Below, piece by piece: positions 27,661 to 42,780 of a stretch of DNA of 64,000 nucleotides; the stretch's first letter is position 1; every line of letters starts with the position of its first letter. The notes beneath the pieces are model-generated. The model made no database searches, was not told the DNA's origin, and saw only the letters and a program-made list of their open reading frames with translations. This stretch comes from Hydractinia symbiolongicarpus (lineage: Eukaryota > Cnidaria > Hydrozoa > Anthoathecata > Hydractiniidae), in assembly GCF_029227915.1 (NCBI RefSeq), contig NC_079877.1, positions 32,887,851 through 32,951,850 on the forward strand, written 5' to 3'. Position numbers and translations under genes: made by a program.

Positions 27661-30049
27661 ATTTTTAAAAACTACAAGTCTCATGGGCTTTAGTGGTGAA
27701 ATAATAATTTAAAAAATCGTTTGGGAAATGAGTTTACTCCCTGGGTACTTTCTTTGTATACTTTTGACTATACGTACCGAGTCCGGGATTTACGGGAAAT
27801 CGCAGGTTTTCGTTTGCCGGCGATTAAACTTCTTTTATTCAGCGTCTCATCAAAAATGAAAACATTTTTGAAAACTACAAGTCTCATGCGTTTTAGTGGT
27901 GAAAAAATAATTTAAAAAATCGTTCGGGAAATGAGTTTACACCCTGGGTACTTTCTTTGTATACTTTTGACTATACGGGCCGAGTCCGGGATTTACGGGA
28001 AATCGCAGGTTTTCGTTTGCCGGCGATTAAACTTCTTTTATTCAGCGTTTCATCAAAAATGAAAACCATTTTAAAAACTACAAGTCTCATGGGCTTTAGT
28101 GGTGAAATAATAATTTAAAAAATCGTTTGGGAAATGAGTTTACCCCCTGGGTACTTTCTTTGTATACTTTTGACTATACGGGCGAGTCCGGGATTTACGG
28201 GAAATCGCAGGTTTTCGTTTGCCGGCGATTAAACTTCTTTTATTCAGCGTCTCATCAAAAATGAAAACATTTTTGAAAACTACAAGTCTCATGCGTTTTA
28301 GTGGTGAAAAAATAATTTAAAAATTCGTTCGGGAAATGAGTTTACACCCTGGGTACTTTCTTTGTATACTTTTGACTATACGGGCCGAGTCCGGGATTTA
28401 CGGGGAATCGCAGGTTTTCGTTTGCCGGCGATTAAACTTCTTTTATTCAGCGTCTCATCAAAAATGAAAACATTTTTAAAAACTACAAGTCTCATGCGTT
28501 GTAGTGGTGAAAAAGTAATTTAAAAAATCGTTCGGGAAATGAGTTTACACCCCGGGTACTTTCTTTGTATACTTTTGACTATACGGGCCGAGTCCGGGAT
28601 TTACGGGAAATCGCAGGTTTTCGTTTGCCGGCGATTAAACTTCTTTTATTCAGCGTCTCATCAAAAATGAAAACATTTTTAAAAACTACAAGTCTCATGC
28701 GTTTTAGTGGTGAAAAGATAATTTAAAAAATCGTTCGGGAAATGGGTTTACTCCCTGGGTACTTTCTTTGTATACTTTTGACTATACGGGCCGAGTCCTG
28801 GATTTACGGGAAATCGCAGGTTTTCGTTTGCCGGCGATTAAACCTCTTTTATTAAGCGTCTCATCAAAAATGAAAACATTTTTGAAAACTACAAGTCTCA
28901 TGCGTTTTAGTGGTGAAAAAATAATTTAAAAAATCGTTCGGGAAATGAGTTTACATCCTGGGTACTTTCTTTGTATACTTTTGACTATACGGGCTGAGTC
29001 CGGGATTTACGGGAAATCGCAGGTTTTCGTTTGCCGGCGATTAAACTTCTTTTATTCAGCGCCTCATCAAAAATGAAAACATTTTTGAAAACTACAAGTC
29101 TCATGCGTTTTAGTGGTGAAAAAATAATTTAAAAATTCGTTCGGGAAATGAGTTTACTCACTGGGTACTTTCCTTGTATACTTTTGACTACACGGGCCGA
29201 GTCCGGGATTTACGGGAAATCGCGGGTTTTCGTTTGCCGGCGATTAAACTTTTTTTATTCAGCGTCTCATCAAAAATGAAAACATTTTTAAAAACTACAA
29301 GTCTCATGGGCTTTAGTGGTGAAATAATAATTTAAAAAATCGTTTGGGAAATGAGTTTACTCCCTGGGTACTTTCTTTGTATACTTTTGACTATACGGAC
29401 CGAGTCCGGGATTTACGGGAAATCGCAGGTTTTCGTTTGCCGGCGATTAAACTTCTTTTATTCAGCGTCTCATCAAAATGAAAACATTTTTAAAAACTAC
29501 CAGTCTCATGCGTTTAGTGGTAAAAAAATAATATATAAAATCGTTCGGGAAATGAGTTTACTCCCTTGGTACTTTCTTTGTATACTTTTGACTATTAGGG
29601 CCGAGTCCAGGGTTTATGGGAAATGGCGGGTTTTCGTGTGCCGGCGATTAAACTTCCGTTATTCAGCGTCTCATCAAAAATGAAAACATTTTTGAAAACT
29701 ACAAGTCTCATGCGTTTTAGTGGTGAAAAGATAATTTAAAAAATCGTTTTGGAAATGAGTTTACTCACAGGGTACTTTCTTTGTATACATTCGACTATAC
29801 GGGCCAAGACCGGGATTTACAGGAAATTGCGGGTTTTCGTTTGCCGGCGATTAAACCACTTTCAATAAGCGTCTCATCAAAAATGAAAACATTTCTGAAA
29901 ACTACAAGTCTCATGCGTTTTAGTGGTGAAAAAATAATTTAAAAAATCGTTCGGAAAATGAGTTTACTCCCTGGGTACTTTCTTTGTATACTTTTGACTA
30001 TACGGGCCGAGTCCGGGGCTTACAGGAAATGGCGGGTTTTCGTTTGCCG

Positions 30050-33000
30050 GCGATTAAACTTCTTTTATTCAGCGTCTTATCAAAAATGAAAACATTTTTA
30101 AAAACTATAAGTCTCATGGGCTTTAGTGGTGAAATAATAATGTAAAAAATCGTTCGGCAAATGAGTTTACACCCCGGGTACTTTCTTTGTATACTTTTGA
30201 CTATACGGGCCGAGTCCGGAATTTACGGGAAATCGCAGGTTTTCGTTTTCCAGCGATTAAACTTCTTTTATTCAGCGTCTCATCAAAAATGAAAACATTT
30301 TTGAAAACTACAAGTCTCATGCGTTTTAGTGGTGAAAAAATAATTTAAAAAATCGTTCGGGAAATCAGTTTACTCCCTGGGTACTTTCTTTGTATACTTT
30401 TGACTATGCGGGCCGAGTCCGGGGTTTACGTGAAATGGCGGGTTTTCGTTTGCCGGCGATTAAACTTCTTTTATTCAGCGTCTCATCAAAAATGAAAACT
30501 TTTTTGAAAACTACAAGTCTCAAGCGTTTTAGTAGTGAAAAAATAATTTAAAAATTCTTTCGGGATATGAGTTTACTCACTGGGTACTTTCCTTGCATAC
30601 TTTTGACTATACGGGCCGAGTCCGGGATTTACTGGAAATCGCGGGTTTTCGTTTGCCGGCGATTAAACTTCTTTTATTCAGCGTCTCATCAAAAATGAAA
30701 ACATTTTTAAAAACTACAAGTCTCATGGGCTTTAGTGGTGAACTAATAATTTAAAAAATCGTTCGGCAAATGAGTTTACACCCCGGGTACTTTCTTTGTA
30801 TACTTTTGACTATACGGGCCGAGTCCGGGATTTACGGGAAATCGCAGGTTTTCGTTTACCGGCGATTAAACTTCTTTTATTCAGCGTCTCATCAAAAATG
30901 AAAACATTTTTGAAAACTACAAGTCTCATGCGTTTTAGTGGTGAAAAAATAATTTAAAAAATCGTTCGGGAAATGAGTTTACTCCCTGGGTACTTTCTTT
31001 GTATACTTTTGACTATGCGGGCCGAGTCCGGGGTTTACGTGAAATGGCGGGTTTTCGTTTGCCGGCGATTAAACTTCTTTTATTCAGCGTCTCATCAAAA
31101 ATGAAAACATTTTTGAAAACTACAAGTCTCAAGCGTTTTATTGGTGAAAAAATAATTTAAAAATTCATTCGGGATATGAGTTTACTCACTGGGTACTTTC
31201 CTTGTATACTTTTGACTATACGGGCCGAGTCCGGGACTTACTAGAAATCGCGGGTTTTCGTTTGCCGGCGATTAAACTTCTTTTATTCAGCGTCTTATCA
31301 AAAATGAAAACATTTTTAAAAACTACAAGTCTCATGGGCTTTAGTGGTGAAAAAATAATTTAAAAAATCGTTCGGGAAATGAGTTTACACCTTGTGTACT
31401 TTCTTTGTATAATTTTGACTATACCGGCCGAGTCCGGGATTTACGGGAAATCGCAGGTTTTCATTTGCCAGCGATTAAACTTCTTTTATTCAGCGTCTCA
31501 TCAAAAATGAAAACAACTTTAAAAACTGCAAGTCTCATGGGCTTTAGTGGTGAAATAATAATTTAAAAAATCGTTTGGGAAATGAGTTTACTCCCTGGGT
31601 ACTTTCTTTGTATACTTTTGACTATACGGACCGAGTCCGGAATTTACGGGAAATCGCAGGTTTTCGTTTGCCGGCGATTAAACTTCTTTTATTCAGCGTC
31701 TCATCAAAAATGAAAACATTTTTAAAAACTACAAGTCTCATGCGTTTAGTGGTAAAAAAATAATATATAAAATCGTTCGGGAAATGAGTTTACTCCCTGG
31801 GTACTTTCTTTGTATACTTTTGACTATAACGGGCCGAGACCAGGGTTTACGGGAAATGGCGGGTTTTCGTTTGCCGGCGATTAAACTTCTTTTATTCAGC
31901 GTCTCATCAAAAATGAAAACATTTTTGAAAACTACAACTCTCATGCGTTTTAGTGGTGAAAAAATAATTTACGAAATCGTTTGGGAAACGAGTTTACTCC
32001 CTTGGTACTTTCTTTGTATACTTTTGACTATGCGGGCCGAGTCCGGGATTTACGGGAAATGGCGGGTCTTCGTTTGCCGGCGATTAAACTTCTTTTATTC
32101 AGCGTCTCATCAAAAATGGAAACATTTTTAAAAACTACAAGTCTCAAGCGTTTTAGTGGTGAAAAGATAATTTAAAAAATCGTTTTGGAAATGAGTTTAC
32201 TCACAGGGTACTTTCCTTGTATACATTCGACTATACGGGCCAAGCCCGGGATTTACTGGAAACCACGGGTTATCGTTTGCCGGCGATTAAACCACTTTCA
32301 TTAAGCGTCTCATCAAAAATGAAAACATTTCTGAAAACTACAAGTCTCATGCGTTTTAGTGGTGCAAAAATAATTTAAAAATTCGTTCGGGAAATGAGTT
32401 TACTCACTGGGTACTTTCCTTGTATACTTTTGACTATACGGGCCGAGTCCGGGATTTACTGGAAATCGCGGGTTTTCTTTTGCCGGCAATTAAACTTCTT
32501 TTATTCAGCGTCTCATCAAAAATGAAAACATTTTTAAAAACTACAAGTCTCATGGGCTTTAGTGGTGAAAAAATAATTTAAAAAATCGTTTGGGAAATGA
32601 GTTTACTCCCTGGGTACTGTCTTTGTATACTTTTGACTATACGGGCCGAGTCCAAGATTTACGGGAAATCGCACGTTTTCGTTTGCCGGCGATTAAACTT
32701 CTTTTATTCAGCGTCTTATCAAAAATGAAAACATTTTTAAAAACTATAAGTCTCATGGGCTTTAGTGGTGAAATAATAATGTAAAAAATCGTTCGGCAAA
32801 TGAGTTTACACCCCGGGTACTTTCTTTGTATACTTTTGACTATACGGGCCGAGTCCGGAATTTACGGGAAATCGCAGGTTTTCGTTTTCCAGCGATTAAA
32901 CTTCTTTTATTCAGCGTCTCATCAAAAATGAAAACATTTTTGAAAACTACAAGTCTCATGCGTTTTAGTGGTGAAAAAATAATTTAAAAAATCGTTCGGG

Positions 33001-34860
33001 AAATCAGTTTACTCCCTGGGTACTTTCTTTGTATACTTTTGACTATGCGGGCCGAGTCCGGGGTTTACGTGAAATGGCGGGTTTTCGTTTGCCGGCGATT
33101 AAACTTCTTTTATTCAGCGTCTCATCAAAAATGAAAACTTTTTTGAAAACTACAAGTCTCAAGCGTTTTAGTAGTGAAAAAATAATTTAAAAATTCTTTC
33201 GGGATATGAGTTTACTCACTGGGTACTTTCCTTGCATACTTTTGACTATACGGGCCGAGTCCGGGATTTACTGGAAATCGCGGGTTTTCGTTTGCCGGCG
33301 ATTAAACTTCTTTTATTCAGCGTCTCATCAAAAATGAAAACATTTTTAAAAACTACAAGTCTCATGGGCTTTAGTGGTGAACTAATAATTTAAAAAATCG
33401 TTCGGCAAATGAGTTTACACCCCGGGTACTTTCTTTGTATACTTTTGACTATACGGGCCGAGTCCGGGGTTTACGTGAAATGGCGGGTTTTCGTTTGCCG
33501 GCGATTAAACTTCTTTTATTCAGCGTCTCATCAAAAATGAAAACATTTTTGAAAACTACAAGTCTCAAGCGTTTTATTGGTGAAAAAATAATTTAAAAAT
33601 TCATTCGGGATATGAGTTTACTCACTGGGTACTTTCCTTGTATACTTTTGACTATACGGGCCGAGTCCGGGACTTACTAGAAATCGCGGGTTTTCGTTTG
33701 CCGGCGATTAAACTTCTTTTATTCAGCGTCTTATCAAAAATGAAAACATTTTTAAAAACTACAAGTCTCATGGGCTTTAGTGGTGAAAAAATAATTTAAA
33801 AAATCGTTCGGGAAATGAGTTTACACCTTGTGTACTTTCTTTGTATAATTTTGACTATACCGGCCGAGTCCGGGATTTACGGGAAATCGCAGGTTTTCAT
33901 TTGCCAGCGATTAAACTTCTTTTATTCAGCGTCTCATCAAAAATGAAAACAACTTTAAAAACTGCAAGTCTCATGGGCTTTAGTGGTGAAATAATAATTT
34001 AAAAAATCGTTTGGGAAATGAGTTTACTCCCTGGGTACTTTCTTTGTATACTTTTGACTATACGGACCGAGTCCGGAATTTACGGGAAATCGCAGGTTTT
34101 CGTTTGCCGGCGATTAAACTTCTTTTATTCAGCGTCTCATCAAAAATGAAAACATTTTTAAAAACTACAAGTCTCATGCGTTTAGTGGTAAAAAAATAAT
34201 ATATAAAATCGTTCGGGAAATGAGTTTACTCCCTGGGTACTTTCTTTGTATACTTTTGACTATAACGGGCCGAGACCAGGGTTTACGGGAAATGGCGGGT
34301 TTTCGTTTGCCGGCGATTAAACTTCTTTTATTCAGCGTCTCATCAAAAATGAAAACATTTTTGAAAACTACAACTCTCATGCGTTTTAGTGGTGAAAAAA
34401 TAATTTACGAAATCGTTTGGGAAACGAGTTTACTCCCTTGGTACTTTCTTTGTATACTTTTGACTATGCGGGCCGAGTCCGGGGTTTACGGGAAATGGCG
34501 GGTCTTCGTTTGCCGGCGATTAAACTTCTTTTATTCAGCGTCTCATCAAAAATGGAAACATTTTTAAAAACTACAAGTCTCAAGCGTTTTAGTGGTGAAA
34601 AGATAATTTAAAAAATCGTTTTGGAAATGAGTTTACTCACAGGGTACTTTCCTTGTATACATTCGACTATACGGGCCAAGCCCGGGATTTACTGGAAACC
34701 ACGGGTTATCGTTTGCCGGCGATTAAACCACTTTCATTAAGCGTCTCATCAAAAATGAAAACATTTCTGAAAACTACAAGTCTCATGCGTTTTAGTGGTG
34801 CAAAAATAATTTAAAAATTCGTTCGGGAAATGAGTTTACTCACTGGGTACTTTCCTTGTA
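30050..34860 (+). repeat. Higher-order duplication, offsets 2639 and 2436 bp
   Basis: The block from about 30050 recurs at +2639 bp until about 30800, then at +2436 bp to about 32400. The 203-bp difference means the second copy lost one monomer near 33440-33470. Markers include AACTATAAGTCTC, GTTTTCCAGCG, TTTCGGGATATGAG, GAACTAATAATT, CACCTTGTGTACTTT, AACAACTTTAAAAAC and the run CGTTTAGTGGTAAAAAAATA. Confidence 0.82.
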
Positions 34861-35640
34861 TACTTTTGACTATACGGACCGAGTCCGGAATTTACGGGAA
34901 ATCGCAGGTTTTCGTTTGCCGGCGATTAAACTTCTTTTATTCAGCGTCTCATCAAAAATGAAAACATTTTTAAAAACTACAAGTCTCATGCGTTTAGTGG
35001 TAAAAAAATAATATATAAAATCGTTCGGGAAATGAGTTTACTCCCTGGGTACTTTCTTTGTATACTTTTGACTATAACGGGCCGAGACCAGGGTTTACGG
35101 GAAATGGCGGGTTTTCGTTTGCCGGCGATTAAACTTCTTTTATTCAGCGTCTCATCAAAAATGAAAACATTTTTGAAAACTACAACTCTCATGCGTTTTA
35201 GTGGTGAAAAAATAATTTACGAAATCGTTTGGGAAACGAGTTTACTCCCTTGGTACTTTCTTTGTATACTTTTGACTATAACGGGCCGAGACCAGGGTTT
35301 ACGGGAAATGGCGGGTTTTCGTTTGCCGGCGATTAAACTTCTTTTATTCAGCGTCTCATCAAAAATGAAAACATTTTTGAAAACTACAACTCTCATGCGT
35401 TTTAGTGGTGAAAAAATAATTTACGAAATCGTTTGGGAAACGAGTTTACTCCCTTGGTACTTTCTTTGTATACTTTTGACTATGCGGGCCGAGTCCGGGG
35501 TTTACGGGAAATGGCGGGTCTTCGTTTGCCGGCGATTAAACTTCTTTTATTCAGCGTCTCATCAAAAATGGAAACATTTTTAAAAACTACAAGTCTCAAG
35601 CGTTTTAGTGGTGAAAAGATAATTTAAAAAATCGTTTTGG
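34050..35640 (+). repeat. Nested duplication, period 812 bp with one-monomer expansion
   Basis: The series beginning TATACGGACCGAGTCCGGAA at about 34060 recurs at about 34872, 812 bp (four monomers) later. Inside the second copy the unit with the extra base in GACTATAACGGGCCGAGACC is itself doubled (35072 and 35275), so later parts are offset by 1016 bp. This doubling produces the 183-codon open frame at 35032-35583, which is satellite only. Confidence 0.8.
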
Positions 35641-38600
35641 AAATGAGTTTACTCACAGGGTACTTTCCTTGTATACATTCGACTATACGGGCCAAGCCCG
35701 GGATTTACTGGAAACCACGGGTTATCGTTTGCCGGCGATTAAACCACTTTCATTAAGCGTCTCATCAAAAATGAAAACATTTCTGAAAACTACAAGTCTC
35801 ATGCGTTTTAGTGGTGCAAAAATAATTTAAAAATTCGTTCGGGAAATGAGTTTACTCACTGGGTACTTTCCTTGTATACTTTTGACTATACGGGCCGAGT
35901 CCGGGATTTACTGGAAATCGCGGGTTTTCTTTTGCCGGCAATTAAACTTCTTTTATTCAGCGTCTCATCAAAAATGAAAACATTTTTAAAAACTACAAGT
36001 CTCATGGGCTTTAGTGGTGAAAAAATAATTTAAAAAATCGTTTGGGAAATGAGTTTACTCCCTGGGTACTGTCTTTGTATACTTTTGACTATACGGGCCG
36101 AGTCCAAGATTTACGGGAAATCGCACGTTTTCGTTTGCCGGCGATTAAACTTCTTTTATTCAGCGTCTTATCAAAAATGAAAACATTTTTGAAAACTACA
36201 AGTCTCATGCGTTTTAGTGGTGAAAAAATAATTTAAAAAATCGTTCGGGAAATGAGTTTACACCCTGGGTACTTTCTTTGTATACTTTTGACTATACGGG
36301 CCGAGTCCAGGATTTAAGGGAAATCGCAGGTTTTCGTTTGCCGGCGATTAAACTTTTTTTATTCAGCCTCACATCAAAAATGAAAACATTTTTGAAAACT
36401 ACAAGTCTCCTGCGTTTTAGTGGTGAAAAAATAATTTAAAAATTCGTTCGGCAAATGAGTTTAATCACTGGGTACATTCCTTGTATACTTTTGACTATAA
36501 GGGCCGAGTCCGGGATTTACGGGAAATCGCAGGTTTTCGTTTGCCGGCGATTAAACTTCTTTCATTAAGCGTCTCATCAAAAATGAAAACATTTTTGAAA
36601 AATACAAGTCTCATGCGTTTTAGTGGTGAAAAATAATTTAAAAAATCGTTCGGGAAATGAGTTTACTCCCTGGGTACTTTCTTTGTATAATTTTGACTAT
36701 ACGGGCCTAGCCCGGGACTTACGGAAAATCGCGGGTTTTCGTTTGCCGGCGATTAAACTTCTTTTATTCAGCGTCCCATCAAATATGAAAACATTTTTGA
36801 AAACTACAAGTCTCATGCGTTTTAGTGGTGAAAAAATAATTTAAAAAATCGTTCGGGAAATGAGTTTACTCACTGGGTACTTTCCTTGTATACTTTTGAC
36901 TATACGGGCCGAGTCCGGGATTTACTGGAAATCGCAGGTTTTCTTTTGCCGGCAATTAAACTTCTTTTATTCAGCGTCTCATCAAAAATGAAAACATTTT
37001 TAAAAACTACAAGTCTCATGGGCTTTAGTGGTGAAAAAATAATTTAAAAAATCGTTTGGGAAATGAGTTTACTCCCTGGGTACTGTCTTTGTATACTTTT
37101 GACTATACGGGCCGAGTCCAAGATTTACGGGAAATCGCACGTTTTCGTTTGCCGGCGATTAAACTTCTTTTATTCAGCGTCTCATCAAAAATGAAAACAT
37201 TTTTGAAAACTAAAAGTCTCATGCGTTTTAGTGGTGAAAAAATAATTTAAAAAATCGTTCGGGAAATGAGTTTACACCCTGGGTACTTTCTTTGTATACT
37301 TTTGACTATACGGGCCGAGTCCAGGATTTAAGGGAAATCGCAGGTTTTCGTTTGCCGGCGATTAAACTTTTTTTATTCAGCGTCTCATCAAAAATGAAAA
37401 CATTTTTGAAAACTACAAGTCTCCTGCGTTTTAGTGGTGAAAAAATAATTTAAAAATTCGTTCGGCAAATGAGTTTAATCACTGGGTACATTCCTTGTAT
37501 ACTTTTGACTATACGGGCCGAGTCCGGGATTTACGGGAAATCGCAGGTTTTCGTTTGCCGGCGATTAAACTTCTTTCATTAAGCGTCTCATCAAAAATGA
37601 AAACATTTTTGAAAACTACAAGTCTCATGCGTTTTAGTGGTGAAAAATAATTTAAAAAATCGTTCGGGAAATGAGTTTACTCCCTGGGTACTTTCTTTGT
37701 ATAATTTTGACTATACGGGCCTAGCCCGGGACTTACGGGAAATCGCGGGTTTTCGTTTGCCGGCGATTAAACTTCTTTTATTCAGCGTCCCATCAAATAT
37801 GAAAACATTTTTGAAAACTACAAGTCTCATGCGTTTTAGTGGTGAAAAAATAATTCAAAAATTCGTGTGGGAAATGAGTTTACTCCCTGGGTACTTTCTT
37901 TGTATACTTTTGACTATACGGGCCAAGCCCGGGAATTACGGGAAATCGCGGGTTTTCGTTTGCTGTCGATTAAACCTCTTTCATTAAGCGTCTCATCAAA
38001 AATAAAAACATTTTTGAAAACTACAAGTCTCATGCGTTTTAGTGGTGAAAAAAAAATTTAAAAAATCGTTCGGAAAATGAGTTTACTCCCTGGGTACTTT
38101 CTTTGTATACATTCGACCATACGTGCCAAGCCACGGATTTACGGGAAATGGCGGGATTTCGTTTGCCGGCGATTAAACCTCTTTCATTAGGCGTCTCATC
38201 AAAAATGAAAACATTTTTGAAAACTACAAGTCTCATGCGTTTTAGTGGTGAAAAATAATTTAAAAAATCGTTCGGGAAATGAGTTTACTCCCTGGGTACT
38301 TTCTTTGTATAATTTTGACTATACGGGCCTAGCCCGGGACTTACGGGAAATCGCGGGTTTTCGTTTGCCGGCGATTGAACTTCTTTTATTCAGCATCCCA
38401 TCAAATATAAAAACATTTTTGAAAACTGCAAGTCTCATGCGTTTTAGTGGTGAAAAAATAATTTAAAAAATCGTTCGGGAAATGAGTTTACTCACAGGGT
38501 ACTTTCTTTGTATACATTCGTCTATACGGGCCAAGCCCGGGATTTACGGAAAATCGCGGGTTTTCGTTTGCCGGCGATTAAACTCTTTCATTAAGCGTCT

Positions 38601-41600
38601 CATCAAAAATGAAAACATTTTTCAAAACTACAAGTCTCATGCGTTTTAGTGGTGAAAAAAAAATTTAAAAAATCGTTCGGGAAATGAGTTTACTCATCGG
38701 GTACTTTCTTTGTATACATTCGACTATACGTGCCAAGCCCCGGATTTACGGGAAATGGCGGGATTTCGTTTGCCGGCGATTAAACCTCTTTCATTAGGCG
38801 TCTCATCAAAAATGAAAACATTTTTGAAAACTACAAGTCTCATGCGTTTTAGTGGTGAAAAAATAATTCAAAAATTCGTGTGGGAAATGAGTTTACTCCC
38901 TGGGTACTTTCTTTGTATACTTTTGGCTATACGGGCCAAGCCCGGGAATTACGGGAAATCGCGGGTTTTCGTTTGCCGTCGATTAAACCTCTTTCATTAA
39001 GCGTCTCATCAAAAATGAAAACATTTTTAAAAACTACAAGTCTCATGCGTTTTAGTGGTGAAAAAAAAATTTAAAAAATCGTTCGGTATATGAGTTTACT
39101 CCCTGGGTACTTTCTTTGTATACATTCGACCATACGTGCCAAGCCACGGATTTACGGGAAATGACGGGATTTCGTTTGCCGGCGATTAAACCTCTTTCAT
39201 TAAGCGTCTCATCAAAAATGAAAACATTTTTGAAAACTACAAGCCTCATGCGTTTTAGTGGTGAAAAAATAATTTAAAAAATCGTTTGGGAAATGAGTTT
39301 ACTCCCTGGGTACTTTCTTTGTATACTTTTGACTATACGGGCCGAGTGCGGGGTTTACGGGAAATGGCGGGTTTTCGTTTGCCGGCGATTAAACTTCTTT
39401 TATTCAGCGTCTCATCAAAAATGAAAACATTTTTGAAAACTACAAGTCTCATGCGTTTTAGTGGTGAAAAATAATTTAAAAAATCGTTCGGGAAATGAGT
39501 TTACTCCCTGGGTACTTTCTTTGTATACTTTTGACTATACGGGCCAAGCCCGGGATTTACGGGAAATCGCGGGTTTTCGTTTGCCGGCGATTAAACTTCT
39601 TTTATTCAGCGTCTTACCAAAAATGAAAACATTTTTAAAAACTACAAGTCTTATGCGTTTTAGTGGTGAAAAAATAATTTAAAAAATTGTTCGGGAAATG
39701 AGTTTACTCCCTGGGTACCTTCTTTGTATACTTTTGACTATACGGGCCGAGTCCGGGATTTACGGGAAATCGCGGGTTTTCGTTTGCCGGCGATTAAACC
39801 ACTTTCATTAAGCGTCTCATCAAAAATGAAAACATTTCTGAAAACTACAAGTCTCATGCGTTTTAGTGGTGAAAAAATAATTTAAGAAATCGTTCGGGAA
39901 ATGAGTTTACTCCCTGGGTACCTTCTTTGTATACTTTTGACTATACGGGCCGAGTCCGGGATTTACGGGAAATCGCGGGTTTTCGTTTGCCGGCGATTAT
40001 ACCACTTTCATTAAGCGTCTCATCAAAAATGAAAACATTTCTGAAAACTACAAGTCTCATGCGTTTTAGTGGTGAAAAAATAATTTAAGAAATCGTTCGG
40101 GAAATGAGTTTACTCCCTAGGTACCTTCTTTGTATACTTTTGACTATACGGGCCGAGTCCGGGATTTACGGGAAATCGCGGGTTTTCGTTTGCCGGCGAT
40201 TAAACTTCTTTTATTCAGCGTCTCATCAAAAATGAAAACATTTCTGAAAACTACAAGTCTCATGCGTTTTAGTGGTGAAAAAATAATTTAAAAAATCGTT
40301 CGGGAAATGAGTTTACTCCCTGGGTACCTTCCTTGTATACTTTTGACTATACGGGCCGAGTCCGGGATTTACGGGAAATCGCGGGTTTTCGTTTGCCGGC
40401 GATTAAACCACTTTCATTAAGCGTCTCATCAAAAATGAAAACATTTCCTAAAACTACAAATCTCATGCGTTTTAGTGGTGAAAAAATAATTTAAGAAATC
40501 GTTCGGGAAATGAGTTTACTCCCTGGGTACCTTCTTTGTATACTTTTGACTATACGGGCCGAGTCCGGGATTTACGGGAAATCGCGGGTTTTAGTTTGCC
40601 GGCGATTAAACTTCTTTTATTCAGCGTCTCATCAAAAATGAAAACATTTCTGAAAACTACAAGTCTCATGCGTATTAGTGGTGAAAAAATAATTTAAGAA
40701 ATCGTTCGGGAAATGCGTTTACTCCCTGGGTACCTTCTTTGTATACTTTTGACTATACGGGCCGAGTCCGGGATTTACGGGAAATCGCGGGTTTTTGTTT
40801 GCCGGCGATTAAACTTCTTTTATTCAGTGTCTCATCAAAAATGAAAACATTTCTGAAAACTACAAGTCTCATGCGTTTTAGTGGTGAAAAAATAATTTTA
40901 GAAATCGTTCGGGAAATGAGTTTACTCCCTGGGTACCTTCTTTGTATACTTTTGACTATACGGGCCGTGTCCGGGATTTACGGGAAATCGCGGGTTTTCG
41001 TTTGCCGGCGATTAAACCACTTTCATTAAGCGTCTCATCAAAAATAAAAACATTTCTGAAAACTACAAGTCTCATGCGTTTTAGTGGTGAAAAAATAATT
41101 TAAGAAATCGTTCGGGAAATGAGTTTACTCCCTGGGTACCTTCTTTGTATACTTTTGACTATACTGGCCGTGTCCGGGATTTACGGGAAATCGCGGGTTT
41201 TCGTTTGCCGGCGATTAAACTTCTTTTATTCAACGTCTCATCAAAAATGAAAACATTTCTGAAAACTACAAGTCTAATGCGTTTTAGTGGTGAAAAAATA
41301 ATTTAAAAAATCGTTCGGGAAATGAGTTTACTCCCTGGGTACCTTCTTTGTATACTTTTGACTATACGGGCCGAGTCCGGGATTTACGGGAAATCGCGGG
41401 TTTTCGTTTGCCGGCGATTAAACCAATTTCATTAAGCGTCTCATCAAAAATGAAAACATTTCTGAAAACTACAAGTCTCCTGCGTTTTAGTGGTGAAAAA
41501 ATAATTTAAAAAATCGTTCGGAAAATGAGTTTACTCCCTAGGTACTTTCTTTGTATACATTTGACTATACGGGCCGAGTCCGAAGTTTACGGGAAATGGC

Positions 41601-42780
41601 GGGTTTTCGTTTGCCGGCGATTAAACTTCTTTTATTCAACGTCTCATCAAAAATGAAAACATTTTTGAAAACTACAAGTCTCATGCGTTTTAGTGGTGAA
41701 AAGACAATTTAAGAAATCGTTCGGGAAATGAGTTTACTCCCTGGGTACCTTCTTTGTATACTTTTGACTATACGGGCCGAGTCCGGGATTTACGGGAAAT
41801 CGCGGGTTTTTGTTTGCCGGCGATTAAACTTCTTTTAATCAGCGTCTCATCAAAAATGAAAACATTTCTGAAAACTACAAGTCTCATGCGTTTTAGTGGT
41901 GAAAAAATAATTTTAGAAATCGTTCGGGAAATGAGTTTACTCCCTGGGTACCTTCTTTGTATACTTTTGACTATACGGGCCGAGTGCGGGATTTTACGGG
42001 AAATCGCGGGTTTTCGTTTGCCGGCGATTAAACCACTTTCATTAAGCGTCTCATCAAAAATGAAAACATTTTTGAAAACTACAAGTCTCATGCGTTTTAG
42101 TGCTGAAAAGACAATTTAAGAAATCGTTCGGGAAATGAGTTTACTCCCTGGGTACCTTCTTTGTATACTTTTGACTATACGGGCCGAGTCCGGGATTTAC
42201 GGGAAATCGCGGGTTTTTGTTTGCCGGCGATTAAACTTCTTTTATTCAGCGTCTCATCAAAAATGAAAACATTTCTGAAAACTACAAGTCTCATGCGTTT
42301 TAGTGGTGAAAAAATAATTTTAGAAATCGTTCGGGAAATGAGTTTACTCCCTGGGTACCTTCTTTGTATACTTTTGACTATACGGGCCGAGTGCGGGATT
42401 TACGGGAAATCGCGGGTTTTCGTTTGCCGGCGATTAAACCACTTTCATTAAGCGTCTCATCAAAAATAAAAACATTTCTGAAAACTACAAGTCTCATGCG
42501 TTTTAGTGGTGAAAAAATAATTTAAGAAATCGTTCGGGAAATGAGTTTACTCCCTGGGTACCTTCTTTGTATACTTTTGACTATACTGGCCGAGTCCGGG
42601 ATTTACGGGAAATCGCGGGTTTTCGTTTGCCGGCGATTAAACTTCTTTTATTCAGCGTCTCATCAAAAATGAAAACATTTCTGAAAACTACAAGTCTAAT
42701 GCGTTTTAGTGGTGAAAAAATAATTTAAAAAATCGTTCGGGAAATGAGTTTACTCCCTGGGTACCTTCTTTGTATACTTT

